Assembly: GCA_958430865.1 (NCBI GenBank)
Contig: CAUDNR010004389.1
Location: 90,270-124,280 of the forward strand
Source: Entrophospora sp. SA101
Taxonomy: Eukaryota; Glomeromycota; Glomeromycetes; Entrophosporales; Entrophosporaceae
Direction of reading: 5' to 3'
Length of the DNA: 34,011 nucleotides
Shown: piece by piece, positions 21,364 to 32,673 of the stretch
How the letters are laid out: every line of letters begins with the position of its first letter
Numbering within the stretch: the first letter of the stretch is position 1
Notes under the pieces: model-generated
What the model saw: the letters and a program-made list of their open reading frames with translations, nothing else
Database searches by the model: none
What the model was told of the DNA's origin: nothing
Program-made: the position numbers and the translations under genes

Positions 21364-21598
21364 GGGGGTTTCCAATAGAAACAGGCATGTTGTGAAAAAA
21401 GCAATTTTGAGTTATACCATTGCTATATGTAGAACATTTTTGGCTTGAAAATTACACCCACTTTGCATAGTAAAATATCGAAATATTTTTTCTTTAAAGT
21501 TTCAAAAACAATAATAAACCCTTAAAATATGGATATTTTCTTTAATTTTCTCAAAAAATCATTTTCACAACATGGCCCGTTTTTATTGATAAGCCCCC
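21364..21598. mobile_element. MITE with GGGGG...CCCCC termini (arm B copy)
   Basis: Inverted copy of the element at 10211-10445. It was carried along in the large duplication rather than inserted independently. Confidence 0.65.
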
Positions 21599-21749
21599 TC
21601 TTGATTAGACTATTAGTACCAGAGCTAATGGAATGCCTTTAAATCTTTGCTCAAGATGAGCTAATATTTTTTTGAAAGTTCAGAAGATGATGCACTTACT
21701 CCAAAATCTACCTTTTCCTGATGGATGAACTAAGAAAATTTCAAAGGCT

Positions 21750-22007
21750 ATGGTGAAATCAAGGAATCCTTCATACAAAAGGCAGACTGGGATAATGCTA
21801 TGTATTGAAGATAACAAGCTGATTTTTGTTTATTGTATCAAGATTTTCATACATGCTTGTCGAGGGTGTGTAACTTTAAAAGAATACGAATGTCATGGAG
21901 ACATGTTTAATATTCATAACTATTGGGAATGGTCTAATGGCAAGGTCACAGTCATTGAATTTCCATCAGATTTGCATAAAATTTGCATCACGCACAACCA
22001 TTACTAG
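21750..22007 (+). CDS. Hypothetical ORF, 85 residues (arm B copy)
   Basis: Arm B counterpart of the ORF at 9802-10059, differing by Thr for Ala near the C-terminus (KICITHNHY). I do not recognise the family. It is the one protein-level difference I found between the arms inside the near-identical segment. Confidence 0.3.
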   Translation: MVKSRNPSYKRQTGIMLCIEDNKLIFVYCIKIFIHACRGCVTLKEYECHGDMFNIHNYWEWSNGKVTVIEFPSDLHKICITHNHY

Positions 22008-22635
22008 GATATTATTACACTAATGCAATGCCATTGCTGAGATCTGTGGTCTTGGATCTTTTTATTACATCTAGTGTGAAAATCATGTTTGTGGTGAATT
22101 AAATTTTGGGGTGGGTGTTTTGGATACAAAATTCTGATTGGCTAATTTGAATTTCACGTACAACAGTACATTAATGTTTCCATTATTTTTATTTTTATAT
22201 TATTATTATTTTATTATTAAGAGAAAGTAACTGGCAGGATTATTACAAGACTCGCTTGGTATGCATTATTGCAACTATATCACCAGTAAAATCAAGCATG
22301 GATAAGATTGGATTATGCAATTCAAGCTAAAAATATTCAGTTGCCAATCAGTACGTAAACAAAAAGGCATTGCCTCAAGAATATAGAATAGATTTTTCTT
22401 CCTTGAATGTAAAATAAATTTATATACAAGAATTTATATATCAATATTATCGATACAATTGAGGATGAGAATGTTGAACTGCGCACAAATTAGATATCTG
22501 TATTCTCTATTTGTGGTACATAGTGATTTTTAATAATGTAATGAAAATAATGATGATGAACAGCCATAATTAAATGTTAGACCATCAATTGAAAATCAGT
22601 AATCAATATTACAAAGAGCTTCAAAAAGTAATTAC

Positions 22636-24060
22636 CAATATACAAATACTCCCCATCTTCACGATTATTACTACTGCTACTGTTAACAACAACATCAGTA
22701 CTTGCAATGATATTTTCATCTAAAATTTGAATGCTATTGTTAGACTTATTATAACGAATAAATAAGTAAATAAATAAATAAATTCTTAAAAAGATTACTT
22801 GCCATCACCATCATTGTTATTATTGTTACTAACACCACCACTAACACTTGCAATAATTTCATCTAAAAATTCAAACACATTTTAGAACCTTTATAATAAA
22901 TAAATTCTTAAAAAGATTACATACCATCACCACCATCATTATTATTACTAACACCACTGCTAGTACTCGCAATAGTTCCATCTAAAAATCAATTGCATTT
23001 ACAATAAATAAACGTTTGAAATATTGCTCACTACTAGCTTCATCATCATAATCATGATTATTATTACTATCATTACCAATAAATAAATAAATAAATAAAC
23101 GTTTGAAATATTACTTACCACTAGCTTCATCATTTGTGTCAACATTAACGGCATCATCATTATTATTATAAATAACACCACCACTAGTACTTGCAATAAT
23201 TATATCTAAAAATTCGAATGCATTTTTAGAACCTTTATAATAAATAAATAAATTTTTTTTGAAGTATTGTTTACCATCATCATAATTATTGTTATTATCA
23301 TTATTAGCTTCATTATTAATTTGATCTGAAAATACAAGTTATTTTTTAAAATTAGGTTTTAATTAAATAATGTGTAAATTGAGTTTTGTTGATAAAATTA
23401 TTGAATGTTTTCACCTTCAATTGTTATATTGCTTGGTATGTCCTCTTAATTAATGTAACAATCAGCAAATAATAATTCCAATACTGTATCATTACTTCTT
23501 GGTTCAATACCAAAAACCAAACAATCTGGAGTATTATAGAAATAGAAATATTCATACTATAGATTATAATTTTTAGTACAAACAACCAATTATCTTTGAT
23601 AATTTGTTTTCTAAATCCTTATTCCAAGTTCTACAAGCTCCTGGGGCCGTGGATGACATGGCCTGCCATTAATAATTTTTGTGCCTAGCCATATCCCATC
23701 AAACCTTTTGTTACTTGAGAATTGAACTCCTTTCCATTATCTGATTGTAATATTGTTAGAGCTCCAAAAGCTGTAAACAAGTCAAATAAATTTGCTGCAA
23801 CCTCAATTAAAGATTTAGATTTCAAGGGATATCCCCATGAATATCTAGTAAAGTGTTGCGAGCATGAAGAATATATTTATATTCCCCATCAGGAGACATA
23901 TCCACAAGGTTCGCCTATCAATTTTTATAATTATTTTATCAATTTTATCTTAATAAAATGAATCAAAAAAAAAAATTTGATTACTTGCAAGCATGACATA
24001 AAAAATTTTGCAATTATGGTTTCCAGCAACCATTAATTGTCTAACAATATTTCTGCTAGA
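22636..24060 (-). pseudogene. Integrase pseudogene, arm B copy, truncated at its 5' end
   Basis: It reads on the minus strand from within the H2C2 region (SRNIVRQLMVAGNHNCK) through a 70-base intron (23984-23915) into the core (DLVDMSPDGEYKYILHAR, SWGYPLKSKSLIEV, LQSDNGKEF). The mini-exon array follows at 23325-22636. It retains the G that copy A has lost near 7975, but has its own one-base change near 23855 that shifts the frame (ARNTLLDIH instead of ARDHFTRYS). The 5' end is cut at 24060 by the adjoining X'' copy, so the start and the first half of the zinc module are missing. Confidence 0.72.
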
Positions 24061-24684
24061 TCCTCGCTTTATTTAAAACTCAGATTGCCTGATTTCTTTA
24101 TTCAAAGTTAAGAACATTTGTATATATATTATAAAAAATATGTACCATCATTACCAACCGTCCTAGATAAACATAATAAATTTACTTTGGCCAAGAAAGG
24201 AGGTATTTGTGGGATTTTCAGGATAAATATAAATACAAATGTAAATAATAAAGACTACGTCGGGAACTCTAGGAATGGACGATTTTCCACAATCTGTGTA
24301 AAAAGAACTTTTTTGGGGTAAAAGAATCATCATTTGGTCTCTTTACTATTACACGAATTCAAATGGTTCTTCTTTCGTACCAAAAGTTATTCAAGGAAAA
24401 AAAAGTGAAATTTGCCAACAATGCTAGATAGACAGTTGAAAAAAACATTGAATGAATCAGCACTAAAAAAAGCAGATAGTAATAGCATCATGTATGTTTG
24501 TGCGAAAGATGTTAGTTAATTGAGAAAATATACACACGCGCTTTGTCTGTGTCACATATGCAACAATGTTGATTTCTTGAATTGTCAATACTAAGACAAA
24601 AAAGAAAATAGAAACCATGATAAATTCCTTTGAATTTGAAAATGAAATGATGAGCTGTTTTGAAAAAAAAATCAATACACGACG
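24061..24684. repeat. Block X'': 624-bp partial tandem copy of X
   Basis: It matches 16070-16693 and 24685-25308 base for base over the landmarks I compared, at offsets 7991 and 624. It starts TCCTCGCTTTA immediately after arm B and stops at ACACGACG, where the next copy starts again. Confidence 0.95.
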
Positions 24685-27437
24685 TCCTCGCTTTATTTAA
24701 AACTCAGATTGCCTGATTTCTTTATTCAAAGTTAAGAACATTTGTATATATATTATAAAAAATATGTACCATCATTACCAACCGTCCTAGATAAACATAA
24801 TAAATTTACTTTGGCCAAGAAAGGAGGTATTTGTGGGATTTTCAGGATAAATATAAATACAAATGTAAATAATAAAGACTACGTCGGGAACTCTAGGAAT
24901 GGACGATTTTCCACAATCTGTGTAAAAAGAACTTTTTTGGGGTAAAAGAATCATCATTTGGTCTCTTTACTATTACACGAATTCAAATGGTTCTTCTTTC
25001 GTACCAAAAGTTATTCAAGGAAAAAAAAGTGAAATTTGCCAACAATGCTAGATAGACAGTTGAAAAAAACATTGAATGAATCAGCACTAAAAAAAGCAGA
25101 TAGTAATAGCATCATGTATGTTTGTGCGAAAGATGTTAGTTAATTGAGAAAATATACACACGCGCTTTGTCTGTGTCACATATGCAACAATGTTGATTTC
25201 TTGAATTGTCAATACTAAGACAAAAAAGAAAATAGAAACCATGATAAATTCCTTTGAATTTGAAAATGAAATGATGAGCTGTTTTGAAAAAAAAATCAAT
25301 ACACGACGCATATTTTCGCTTCGGCAAGTTACATAAAAAATTTTGATCGTGATGACAATTACAGCGATATTATTGATAAGCTTAAGAAAAAATGTTGTAG
25401 AATTAGATGTATGTAAACGTTGGTAATAATGATTAATCAAAAGGGGTGAAGGACAATGAGCCTGGACATAATAACAACCATCTTCATTTTATTTTCTTCC
25501 TGGACATAATAATCTTCTTCTTCCTGAACATGGTAATGACTATCCGCACAACAACGAGCCTGGACCAGTACGACTATCATCATCTCTGCCGTACTCCTGG
25601 ACGCGATAACAACCATTCTCGCAGGCAATTAAAGCAGGAGTTTATCATATATAGGTATTTGATGAATTGGCAAATCCTCTTCTTTTCCCAACAAATTTTT
25701 GGTAAAAATTTTGGCTAATTTTTGACCAACTCCTAAATTCATGTTTTAGAGAGAGTCATAATAATGAAAAGTTTTCCCGGAACATCATAGGCAAGGAGCG
25801 ATCAATGCCCGCCGCTTCCAGAAACGTCCGGACTCGTGCTATTATTTACCAGCAAAAAAAAAACAATGTCTTTGTTCTTCATTCATTTATTACTGAGCCT
25901 CACGTGCCTATTTCATATTTGATTAACTCTGCTGGTATTTATAATAATATATAATGATGTAAATTGGAAAATTTTAGTCAAAGTTGAGTTGCGAAAGTTA
26001 GATTAAATAACTAAAGAAAAAAATAGAATGGAATAAATATTGATCTAGACAAAAAAAGTTGCCAAGTATGATCGAATGCAATAGAGTATGTGCTACAGAA
26101 ATTAAGTATAATAATAAGGACAACATGCGATCAGGAATAGAGTACTAAAAACAACTTTTAAAAAAAGTTACACATGTATATACGGCGTGTTAAGAAAAAA
26201 ATTTAAATTGTTGAGCACCTAAAAACCCAAATCTGAAGATTATGCATATAAAATCCCACGTTCCCGGATTTTTTAGAACTTTATCAATTAAAAAATAATT
26301 TTGAAAAAAAATTGATGTATATACATAATAATACGCTTCAAAATTTTTATATGCGGTAATCTAAGATCTTTTGGTTCTCTGATATAACTTCTATTATGTG
26401 GTTTCTGAAAATTTTTTAAACATGCTGATATTTAATATATTAGGGGTGGACAATAGAAATAGGGTAAATGTCTATTACTATTGTATAAGTACTGCACTGT
26501 TAATCTTTATTTATAGAAAAGTTTTTTTAGTATATTAAAATAATAATAAATAATCCATAAAAATATTTTTAAAAAAAACTAACTCATTCTCCCTATCAAT
26601 GTAATCAAAATACAAATCACAAATACCAATAGTTCATTCATAAGAATAAAGTTGGGATCATGAATGAATAATAAAATCTACTTGTGATTTGTATTTCTCT
26701 TAATTTGATAAATAGAATAAATTAAGCTTTTTTATAATATAAATTATGTTGCTTAAATTTTGATAAAAAATATAGGTTTCTTAATTTCCAAAGAATTTTT
26801 TTTTATACGTGTGTGTTGATGATATCTTTTAATTGATTATTATTTAAAGGGGGAATGAAAGAAAATGGAAAGTTTGTAAATATCTTTTGATAATTAGTAG
26901 GAAAGAGGAAGTGGAACGTATATATTTTGTAATCTTAATATTAAAATATTAATGATAATTTTATCTTCTTAATAAATATTATTAAAAAGTATATATATAA
27001 ATTATTAGTTAATCAATAATAAAAATATGGATTATGAGTAAATTCCAAAAAAATAAATTTAACTTACAAAATTTACATACAAAATATATAATTTATAATT
27101 TATAAATATACATATAAATATATATATATATAAAATAATAATTAATTAATTTTTCATTATTATTATCACGATCATTCCCTCTCCTTCTGTTATAAGCACG
27201 TAATGGTATTTGTATCATTGATAAATGGATTATCAGAATAATTGGATTCATTACTATAAATTTTCTCAAGAGCGTTGCTGGCAGCAGCTTTTCTGGCATT
27301 CTTTGTATTAGAGCCAGTTCCGCGGCCATAAACTTCATTGTTGATAAGCACATGAAACTCGAATTCAGGATTAGGTTTAAAATTAAAGGCATTAATTTCC
27401 TTGTATTCGGGAATTTTACTTCCCCTTCTTTGAAAGT
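24685..27437. repeat. Block X': source copy of block X
   Basis: The same 2.75 kb as 16070-18822, but here the right end runs without a break into the intact RNase III gene, so this copy is the likely source for that end. The interior from 25309 to 27189 is 3'-flanking, AT-rich DNA of the RNase III gene with no recognised gene. A coding-like GC patch corresponding to the one in X lies at 25756-25839. Confidence 0.92.
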
Positions 27438-28272
27438 AGATTTGTAGAGTGTTAATGGGTTCAGCTATATTGTCATCTACTGAGAGTTTCAGATGATTTC
27501 TTAGTGCGTCTATAGCAGCTTTTTTTTTCGCTTCTTTCTTATTACCTCCATCCCCCTTACCAATAATTTCATCATTCAGCATAACCTCATAACCAAACGT
27601 AGGATTATGAACTGAATTTGTGATACCTAGTTCATCTACTGGTTTGTACGATGGTATTCCTAAACCTCTACGTTGAGACCAAGTTTGTAATTTGTTGATA
27701 GGGTCCAGATAATCTTTATTAGAAATACTCGAATCGATAGGTCCAATTCCGTTTAATTTTTGGGTTATTTCAGTAATCTCTTCTTGTTCCGTGGTTTCTT
27801 TACTTGCTATTTCTTCTATGGCTGGATCCAGGAATTGTCTCAAATATTCTGCTACTTCTTTATAATTTTTACCACAATCCAAAAATACAGCGCCAATATA
27901 TGCTTCAAACGCATCTTCTATAAATTTTTCTTTGTATCTAGAACCTTCAGCTAAAGCACCAATTCCCAATCTCAACAAATTTGGCAGGCCTATCGAAAAT
28001 CCAAATTTTGCTAAAGATCTTTTACAAACTAGTTTTGACTTTATAGCAGTTAATTTTCCTTCACTATAATCGGGAAATTTTTCAAATAAATAATCAATTA
28101 CCAAAAAACTAATAACAGAATCACCCAACAATTCTAATCTTTCGTTATATGGACCAGCTGTCAGTAAATTTTCTTGTGCGTATGTTTTATGAGTGATTGC
28201 TTCCAATAAATATTTTTCATTAATAAATGTTCTTTGTGGAATATTCAAATATATATCATTTTCCATTGCCAT
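27190..28272 (-). CDS. Ribonuclease III, bacterial type, with two dsRNA-binding domains
   Basis: A 360-residue endonuclease for double-stranded RNA, read as one uninterrupted exon. The catalytic domain spans about 10-150 with the signature NERLELLGDS (43-52). Acidic residues E44, E47, D51, D120 and E123 correspond to the metal-binding residues of E. coli RNase III (E38, E41, D45, D114, E117), so activity is likely. A linker (about 155-188, Glu/Thr-rich) leads to two dsRNA-binding domains, about 190-262 and 272-340, each with a GxG-(x)nKKxAKKxAA-like end. There is one RNase domain and no helicase or PAZ domain, so it is not a Dicer. E. coli RNase III has 226 residues and one dsRNA-binding domain; the second looks like a later duplication. 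The lack of introns among intron-rich neighbours fits horizontal acquisition, which has been reported for class I RNase III in Rhizophagus. It may act in rRNA or small-RNA processing (inference). Confidence 0.95.
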   Translation of the reverse strand: MAMENDIYLNIPQRTFINEKYLLEAITHKTYAQENLLTAGPYNERLELLGDSVISFLVIDYLFEKFPDYSEGKLTAIKSKLVCKRSLAKFGFSIGLPNLLRLGIGALAEGSRYKEKFIEDAFEAYIGAVFLDCGKNYKEVAEYLRQFLDPAIEEIASKETTEQEEITEITQKLNGIGPIDSSISNKDYLDPINKLQTWSQRRGLGIPSYKPVDELGITNSVHNPTFGYEVMLNDEIIGKGDGGNKKEAKKKAAIDALRNHLKLSVDDNIAEPINTLQIYFQRRGSKIPEYKEINAFNFKPNPEFEFHVLINNEVYGRGTGSNTKNARKAAASNALEKIYSNESNYSDNPFINDTNTITCL

Positions 28273-29820
28273 GTTTATATTTCTACTTGATAAATAAAAT
28301 AACGAATATGAAAATGAAATTATTAACGTTTTTTTTTTTATCCTTTTTTTAACAGAGATGATATAAATAAATGTGTATTTTTTTTCCCTCTATATGTATC
28401 GATTTGGTAAGGAAAAATGGCTTCATAGTTTTTTTTTTATGTTGATTTACAAAAATGCTTTCCTTTTAGAATCATAGTTTCCTTCTATATATGTTAATAT
28501 TAATATTAAAATTAGAAAAGTTTTACCATTATGGTGGTGATCTTTAAATAATGGGCGTGGGGGTGATTTTTAATACAAAATTTTTAATTCGTCACTCGCA
28601 GGATTTATAGAGCAAAATATTGGCGACCAAATCAACACCTGCCTTGCAAGCTTTAAGATTGGATTTTTCTAAAACATCGTTTCGACCATGTAAATCCAGG
28701 AGGTGAAACGACGTGGTAGTTTTCTCTAGGGATGTCCACCGAAAACCTTCCCTTTTCGATAGTGAAAGTAATTTCAAACATTCACAAGATCATACCGAAA
28801 TTCAAAACCTAAACCTATATTTGACCAAAAATCGTTTAATTCTTTTTTGACTATCAAAAATATAATCACAAATCATTATCAAATTTTTATAATTAACCCT
28901 AGTTTTTTTTCTAAATTCAAACCTTTTTTTTTTCTAGCCGAAAACTATGTGAAGATTATGAAAATAATGAAATAGATAATCATCATGCGGTTTCAAATTC
29001 TGATTTTCCAAGTGTCACGAAGGATTTGAGGAAATCATTCATATCGATAAAGAAATTGATTTGATGGGAGTAATATGTGTTATATATATTAAATGTGCTA
29101 TGAGACAGAGGTCCATAAAATAAAAAATAAATAAGAGATTTTGTGAACACGGAGACATGTAAATTGAAGATTAAGTGGAAATTTAAGTATTTTTAACTTC
29201 AAATTAAAAATGCCCAATTTTTGTACAAGTGGTAGAAAAAAGTACATTCGTACATTTTTGCAAACAATTAGTTTTTTTTTAGAGATGTTAAATTGCTCAT
29301 TAGTTTAGTTTAGGTTCGGCTCAACCCAGTTTTAGAGTTCAAGCAGATTAAACTTTTTTAAAAAACAGATTTTTGACAACCATAGTTTATGCGAATGTTG
29401 CATTTGGATGCTTTTGCCTAAAATCCCACTTAATTCCAGTTTCTTTGAGACAAAGCTCACAATTGACAAATTTCGAATCATCATCTTGTGACATATTTTC
29501 ATTTAGCATAATATTATCATTTGTGATGTTTGTATAATTATCAATATAAAAACTACATTGGTATTATATTTTAGAATTTGTTCTTCAGTCATGTTGTAAT
29601 TTATTAAAACAAAAATTATCATCATTATTTTGGGACTAATAGACTCAAATTCATTAATTATCTAAAAAACATAGATAATAATTTTATAGTTCAAGTGGTT
29701 GGCTATGTATATAAAATTTCTTTGTTGATTGTTTTTGAATAAAAATTTTTTTAAATCTAGAAACAGAAAAATTTATATACAATTTGGGTAATTAATGAAC
29801 AAATTTAGAGGAATTATATA
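28273..29820. other. Intergenic, includes a small Cys-rich coding remnant
   Basis: Upstream region of RNase III plus AT-rich DNA. At 29387-29509 on the minus strand a 40-residue ORF reads MLNENMSQDDDSKFVNCELC, then LKETGIKWDFRQKHPNATFA. The Cys-x2-Cys and QKH spacing recalls a BED-type or similar zinc finger of a hAT-like transposase, but the match is weak. A 61-residue ORF at 28592-28777 is unrecognised. No RNA gene was found. Confidence 0.35.
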
Positions 29821-29962
29821 AGAAATATTCCTAACTACTTTGATTAATTCAATTAAACTATTTCAACGTTGATGAGACCATACACTATTAAGAATTAAAA
29901 AATAAAATTAAAAAATTTTTTTTCAAAAATTTAAATGACTTTTAATTAATGAAAGTGAAAGT

Positions 29963-29979
29963 TTACCTTTTAAGAACTA

Positions 29980-30010
<31 letters not shown>

Positions 30011-30394
30011 TTTAACAAACAATTATAATATTAATAATAATCTATAAAAATAAAATACCACTTACATCCATCTTCTGTAGCCAAACGATTTAATGAATCA
30101 TCAGATTCACCAGATTGACGAACAAATCCACACAATGCATATGTTTTCCATTCATTTTTGTATTGGCCATTTTCATCGACCTCTCCAACATTTATTTGAA
30201 CAGATGCATGATCCTTGGCAGTAATTATACGATTTGTTGCAGAACTGCATTTATTTACAGATAATAAGTAATGTGAAATCGTATAATCATATAATAAAAA
30301 CTTTATAATAAAGCAATAATGACTATTATCATTAAAAGTCATTTACTGACCATTTACGAGGGTGATAAAGTTCAATTTGAGAAGAGTTTTGCAT
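29963..30394 (-). CDS. RPS21: 40S ribosomal protein eS21 (copy C)
   Basis: Third intact copy, minus strand: exons 30394-30351, 30244-30066 and 29976-29963, 78 residues, same predicted protein as copies A and B. It has the full upstream region and 142 bases of downstream flank before the block boundary at 29821, so its polyadenylation signals may differ from those of the other copies. Confidence 0.95.
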
Positions 30395-31500
30395 TTTTAA
30401 TTTAAAAAAATTGTGAAGAAAATTTTTTGATTATGTTGTACGACATCTGACATATCAATTGAAATAAGCCAATGAAAATTTTCATCTCAGATCTTTGACC
30501 GTTCAAGCACCATTTACCGAAAGTTGCCACATATGCATGGGGCAAGATTTTTTTAATATGGAGAGATGCGCGTAACGAGGCCCGAACGCCCTTCAACTAA
30601 ATTTTACAAAATATAAGAACATCTCAACTTCCATGTTGAATGAGGCGGTTTGTTTTTACTTTCAAGTTTAGATTCGTCCCCATTGACGAATTCAGAATCA
30701 TCAATAGATTCTCTCTTTTATTAAAGTGGAATCAAAGAATATCTGTCCACTAAGCACCTTCCAAATTATATTTGAAAATTCTCCGTGGGTAACCTGTGGG
30801 AAGGAGTTGCGGATATATTTAAGCAACACAAATTTAGTTTTCAAGAATTGAGTAAATATTAACGATTTCGACGTGACTATTCAAAATTTAAAGCATGATT
30901 ATTTCTTGTTAAAAACCAAAGGAAATTATTGACTACATATAAATCTCGATTGCATGTGTTTTCTTGTAAAACAAGCCTCCACTCAGTCCCGACTTCTTTT
31001 ATAAGTCATGAAAGATAAGCTTACAACGTCAATTCCTTTTTTTCCATGAATATTATTTAATTTATGAGGATGACGAGGATTAAATTACCAATTTGTAATG
31101 TTATATATATGTTTAAGAATTCTCAAATGAGTTGCTGAATCATTTTTTATTCTATCAGCCTTCTTTGGTACATAATAAGGTGGAACTTAATAATTAATAT
31201 TGGTGGTGTTGACAGTGATAGAATCAAATCATATTGATTGCTCTATTATTAATACCTATGCTACGTTGTAATGATCATCTTCCTCAATGATGTCCCCAGG
31301 GCTGGACAATAAAGGAAAGAGTGTTAGAAAAAATGATAGATTAATTAGCAATGAATTAAAATTAAGGTTTTTGAAAAGATGTTCATTTAACTAATTTGAA
31401 AGGAAATATTGAATTTTCAATCACACAACGAACGAACTATGTCAACACTTTCTTTTAATTAATTGTTGCACAACACGTCAAAACAGTTTTTTAATTGATC

Positions 31501-32341
31501 ATGCCAAAAATACAAAAAGAAAAAAAAGAAAAAAGAGGTGTTAATAAGTTAAGTGCAGCAATTAGATCGTCAGATTCTAGTAGCTTGGTCAGGTATCAAA
31601 AAACAGCAGGATCAAAATCAACAACAAATAATGACGCATTATTGACTTCAAAATGGTTGGAACGAAAAAAATTAGACGAATTAGGTGAATATATTTTTTA
31701 TAATGCAATTTAGATTATAATACACATTAATTTTAAAAAAATCGTTTAATCAATCACTATTTGAATATTTATTAAAGGAATTAAATATAAGAAAGGTATA
31801 TATACTATGGAAGAAGATGAAGTATTATATGCGGCATTAAATAAATATAAAATTGTAGGCTGCTATTATTATATATAGGTTTATTATTACTTGAATTATT
31901 ATAGAGAGATGCATATATTTATATTTATATTTATATATTTATGTAGCTAAACAATTTGACTGATAATGAACTTCACAAGTTAATATATGGAACTACACCA
32001 GCTGAGCATAAAGGTTTCTGGCGTGAAATTGGTAAATCATATATGTATTATTGTTATATATTTATATTAGTGTAATATATTATCACTAAATATAATACTT
32101 GTGGATTAAAAGCAACTCCATTGGGAACAAGGCCACTAAAAAATGTGTGTATACATGTTCAAAGATTATTTCATCACCACAATTATACAGGAAAATGGTC
32201 ACCAGAAGATGACAAGAGATTAAATCAGTAAGTAATGACAATATTTATTTTTATTTTTATATTTGTTATGTAATTTGGGCTTTATCACAATATTTTTATT
32301 TAAAATTTTAGATTAGTAGCAATTCATGGTAAAGATTGGAC
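31501..32341 (+). pseudogene. Myb/REB1-like gene, 5' fragment
   Basis: Copy of the first five exons of the Myb-like gene (31501-31684, 31778-31854, 31947-32031, 32113-32227, 32312-32341). It is cut in the first Myb repeat just after GKDW. In the Myb frame translation would run on for about 16 foreign residues into the NAC-beta sequence and stop. It keeps the N-terminal region but no complete DNA-binding repeat. Confidence 0.9.
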
Positions 32342-32673
32342 CAGGAATTTTGAATCAACTAGGACCGGACTCCCTTGCATCGCTTCGTAAATTGGCAGAA
32401 TCTTATCATCTCAATTTATCATCTCAAGGTGCACAAGGTGATATTGTCGGTGGCAGTGGTAGTGGTGGCGCTACTGGTTCAGCAGATGATGACGACATTC
32501 CAGAATTAGTCGAAAATTTTGAAGCTACAAGTGAAAAGAAAGATGAAAATGATAAAGAAGCAGAAGTGTCATCAACAACACCAGCTGCTACAGCTACTGA
32601 AACCATTACAACCACTACAGCCACTACAGCCACTACAGCCACTACAACCACTACAACCACTACAGACTGCTAA
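32340..32673 (+). pseudogene. NAC-beta (BTF3/EGD1) C-terminal part, truncated at its 5' end
   Basis: NAC-beta pairs with NAC-alpha on ribosomes to shield nascent chains. The fragment opens at [20 protein letters not shown], the conserved stretch after the NAC domain of BTF3/EGD1, and continues through a Gly/Ser-rich linker to [13 protein letters not shown], the typical C-terminal acidic motif. The NAC domain itself and the N-terminal ribosome-binding motif are absent; the sequence before it is block C. The tail is an unusual Thr-rich extension encoded by tandem ACTACAGCC/ACTACAACC nonamers (about 32607-32664). An in-frame ATG at 32326, supplied by the Myb copy, gives a 115-residue chimeric ORF. 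An intact NAC-beta gene, which is expected to be essential, must lie elsewhere or be hidden by a misassembly. Confidence 0.85.

Larger units (their letters stand above)
18819..23831. repeat. Arm B, inverted copy of arm A
   Basis: The reverse complement of 7978-12990. It carries eS21, the divergent promoter region, the first 49 codons of the Myb-like gene, the hypothetical ORF, the MITE and the mini-exon array. It begins inside exon 1 of the Myb gene at the junction with block X. Beyond 23831 a weaker match to the integrase gene continues to 24060. Confidence 0.95.
29821..32341. repeat. Block C: direct 2.52-kb copy of 11163-13683
   Basis: Constant offset of 18658 to arm A and beyond (11373/30031, 11744/30402, 12843/31501). 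It holds a complete eS21 gene, the divergent promoter region and exons 1-4 plus the first 30 bases of exon 5 of the Myb-like gene. It extends past the arm A/B end (12990), so it was not made by the same event as arm B. Its right edge lies in coding sequence of NAC-beta. Confidence 0.95.
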
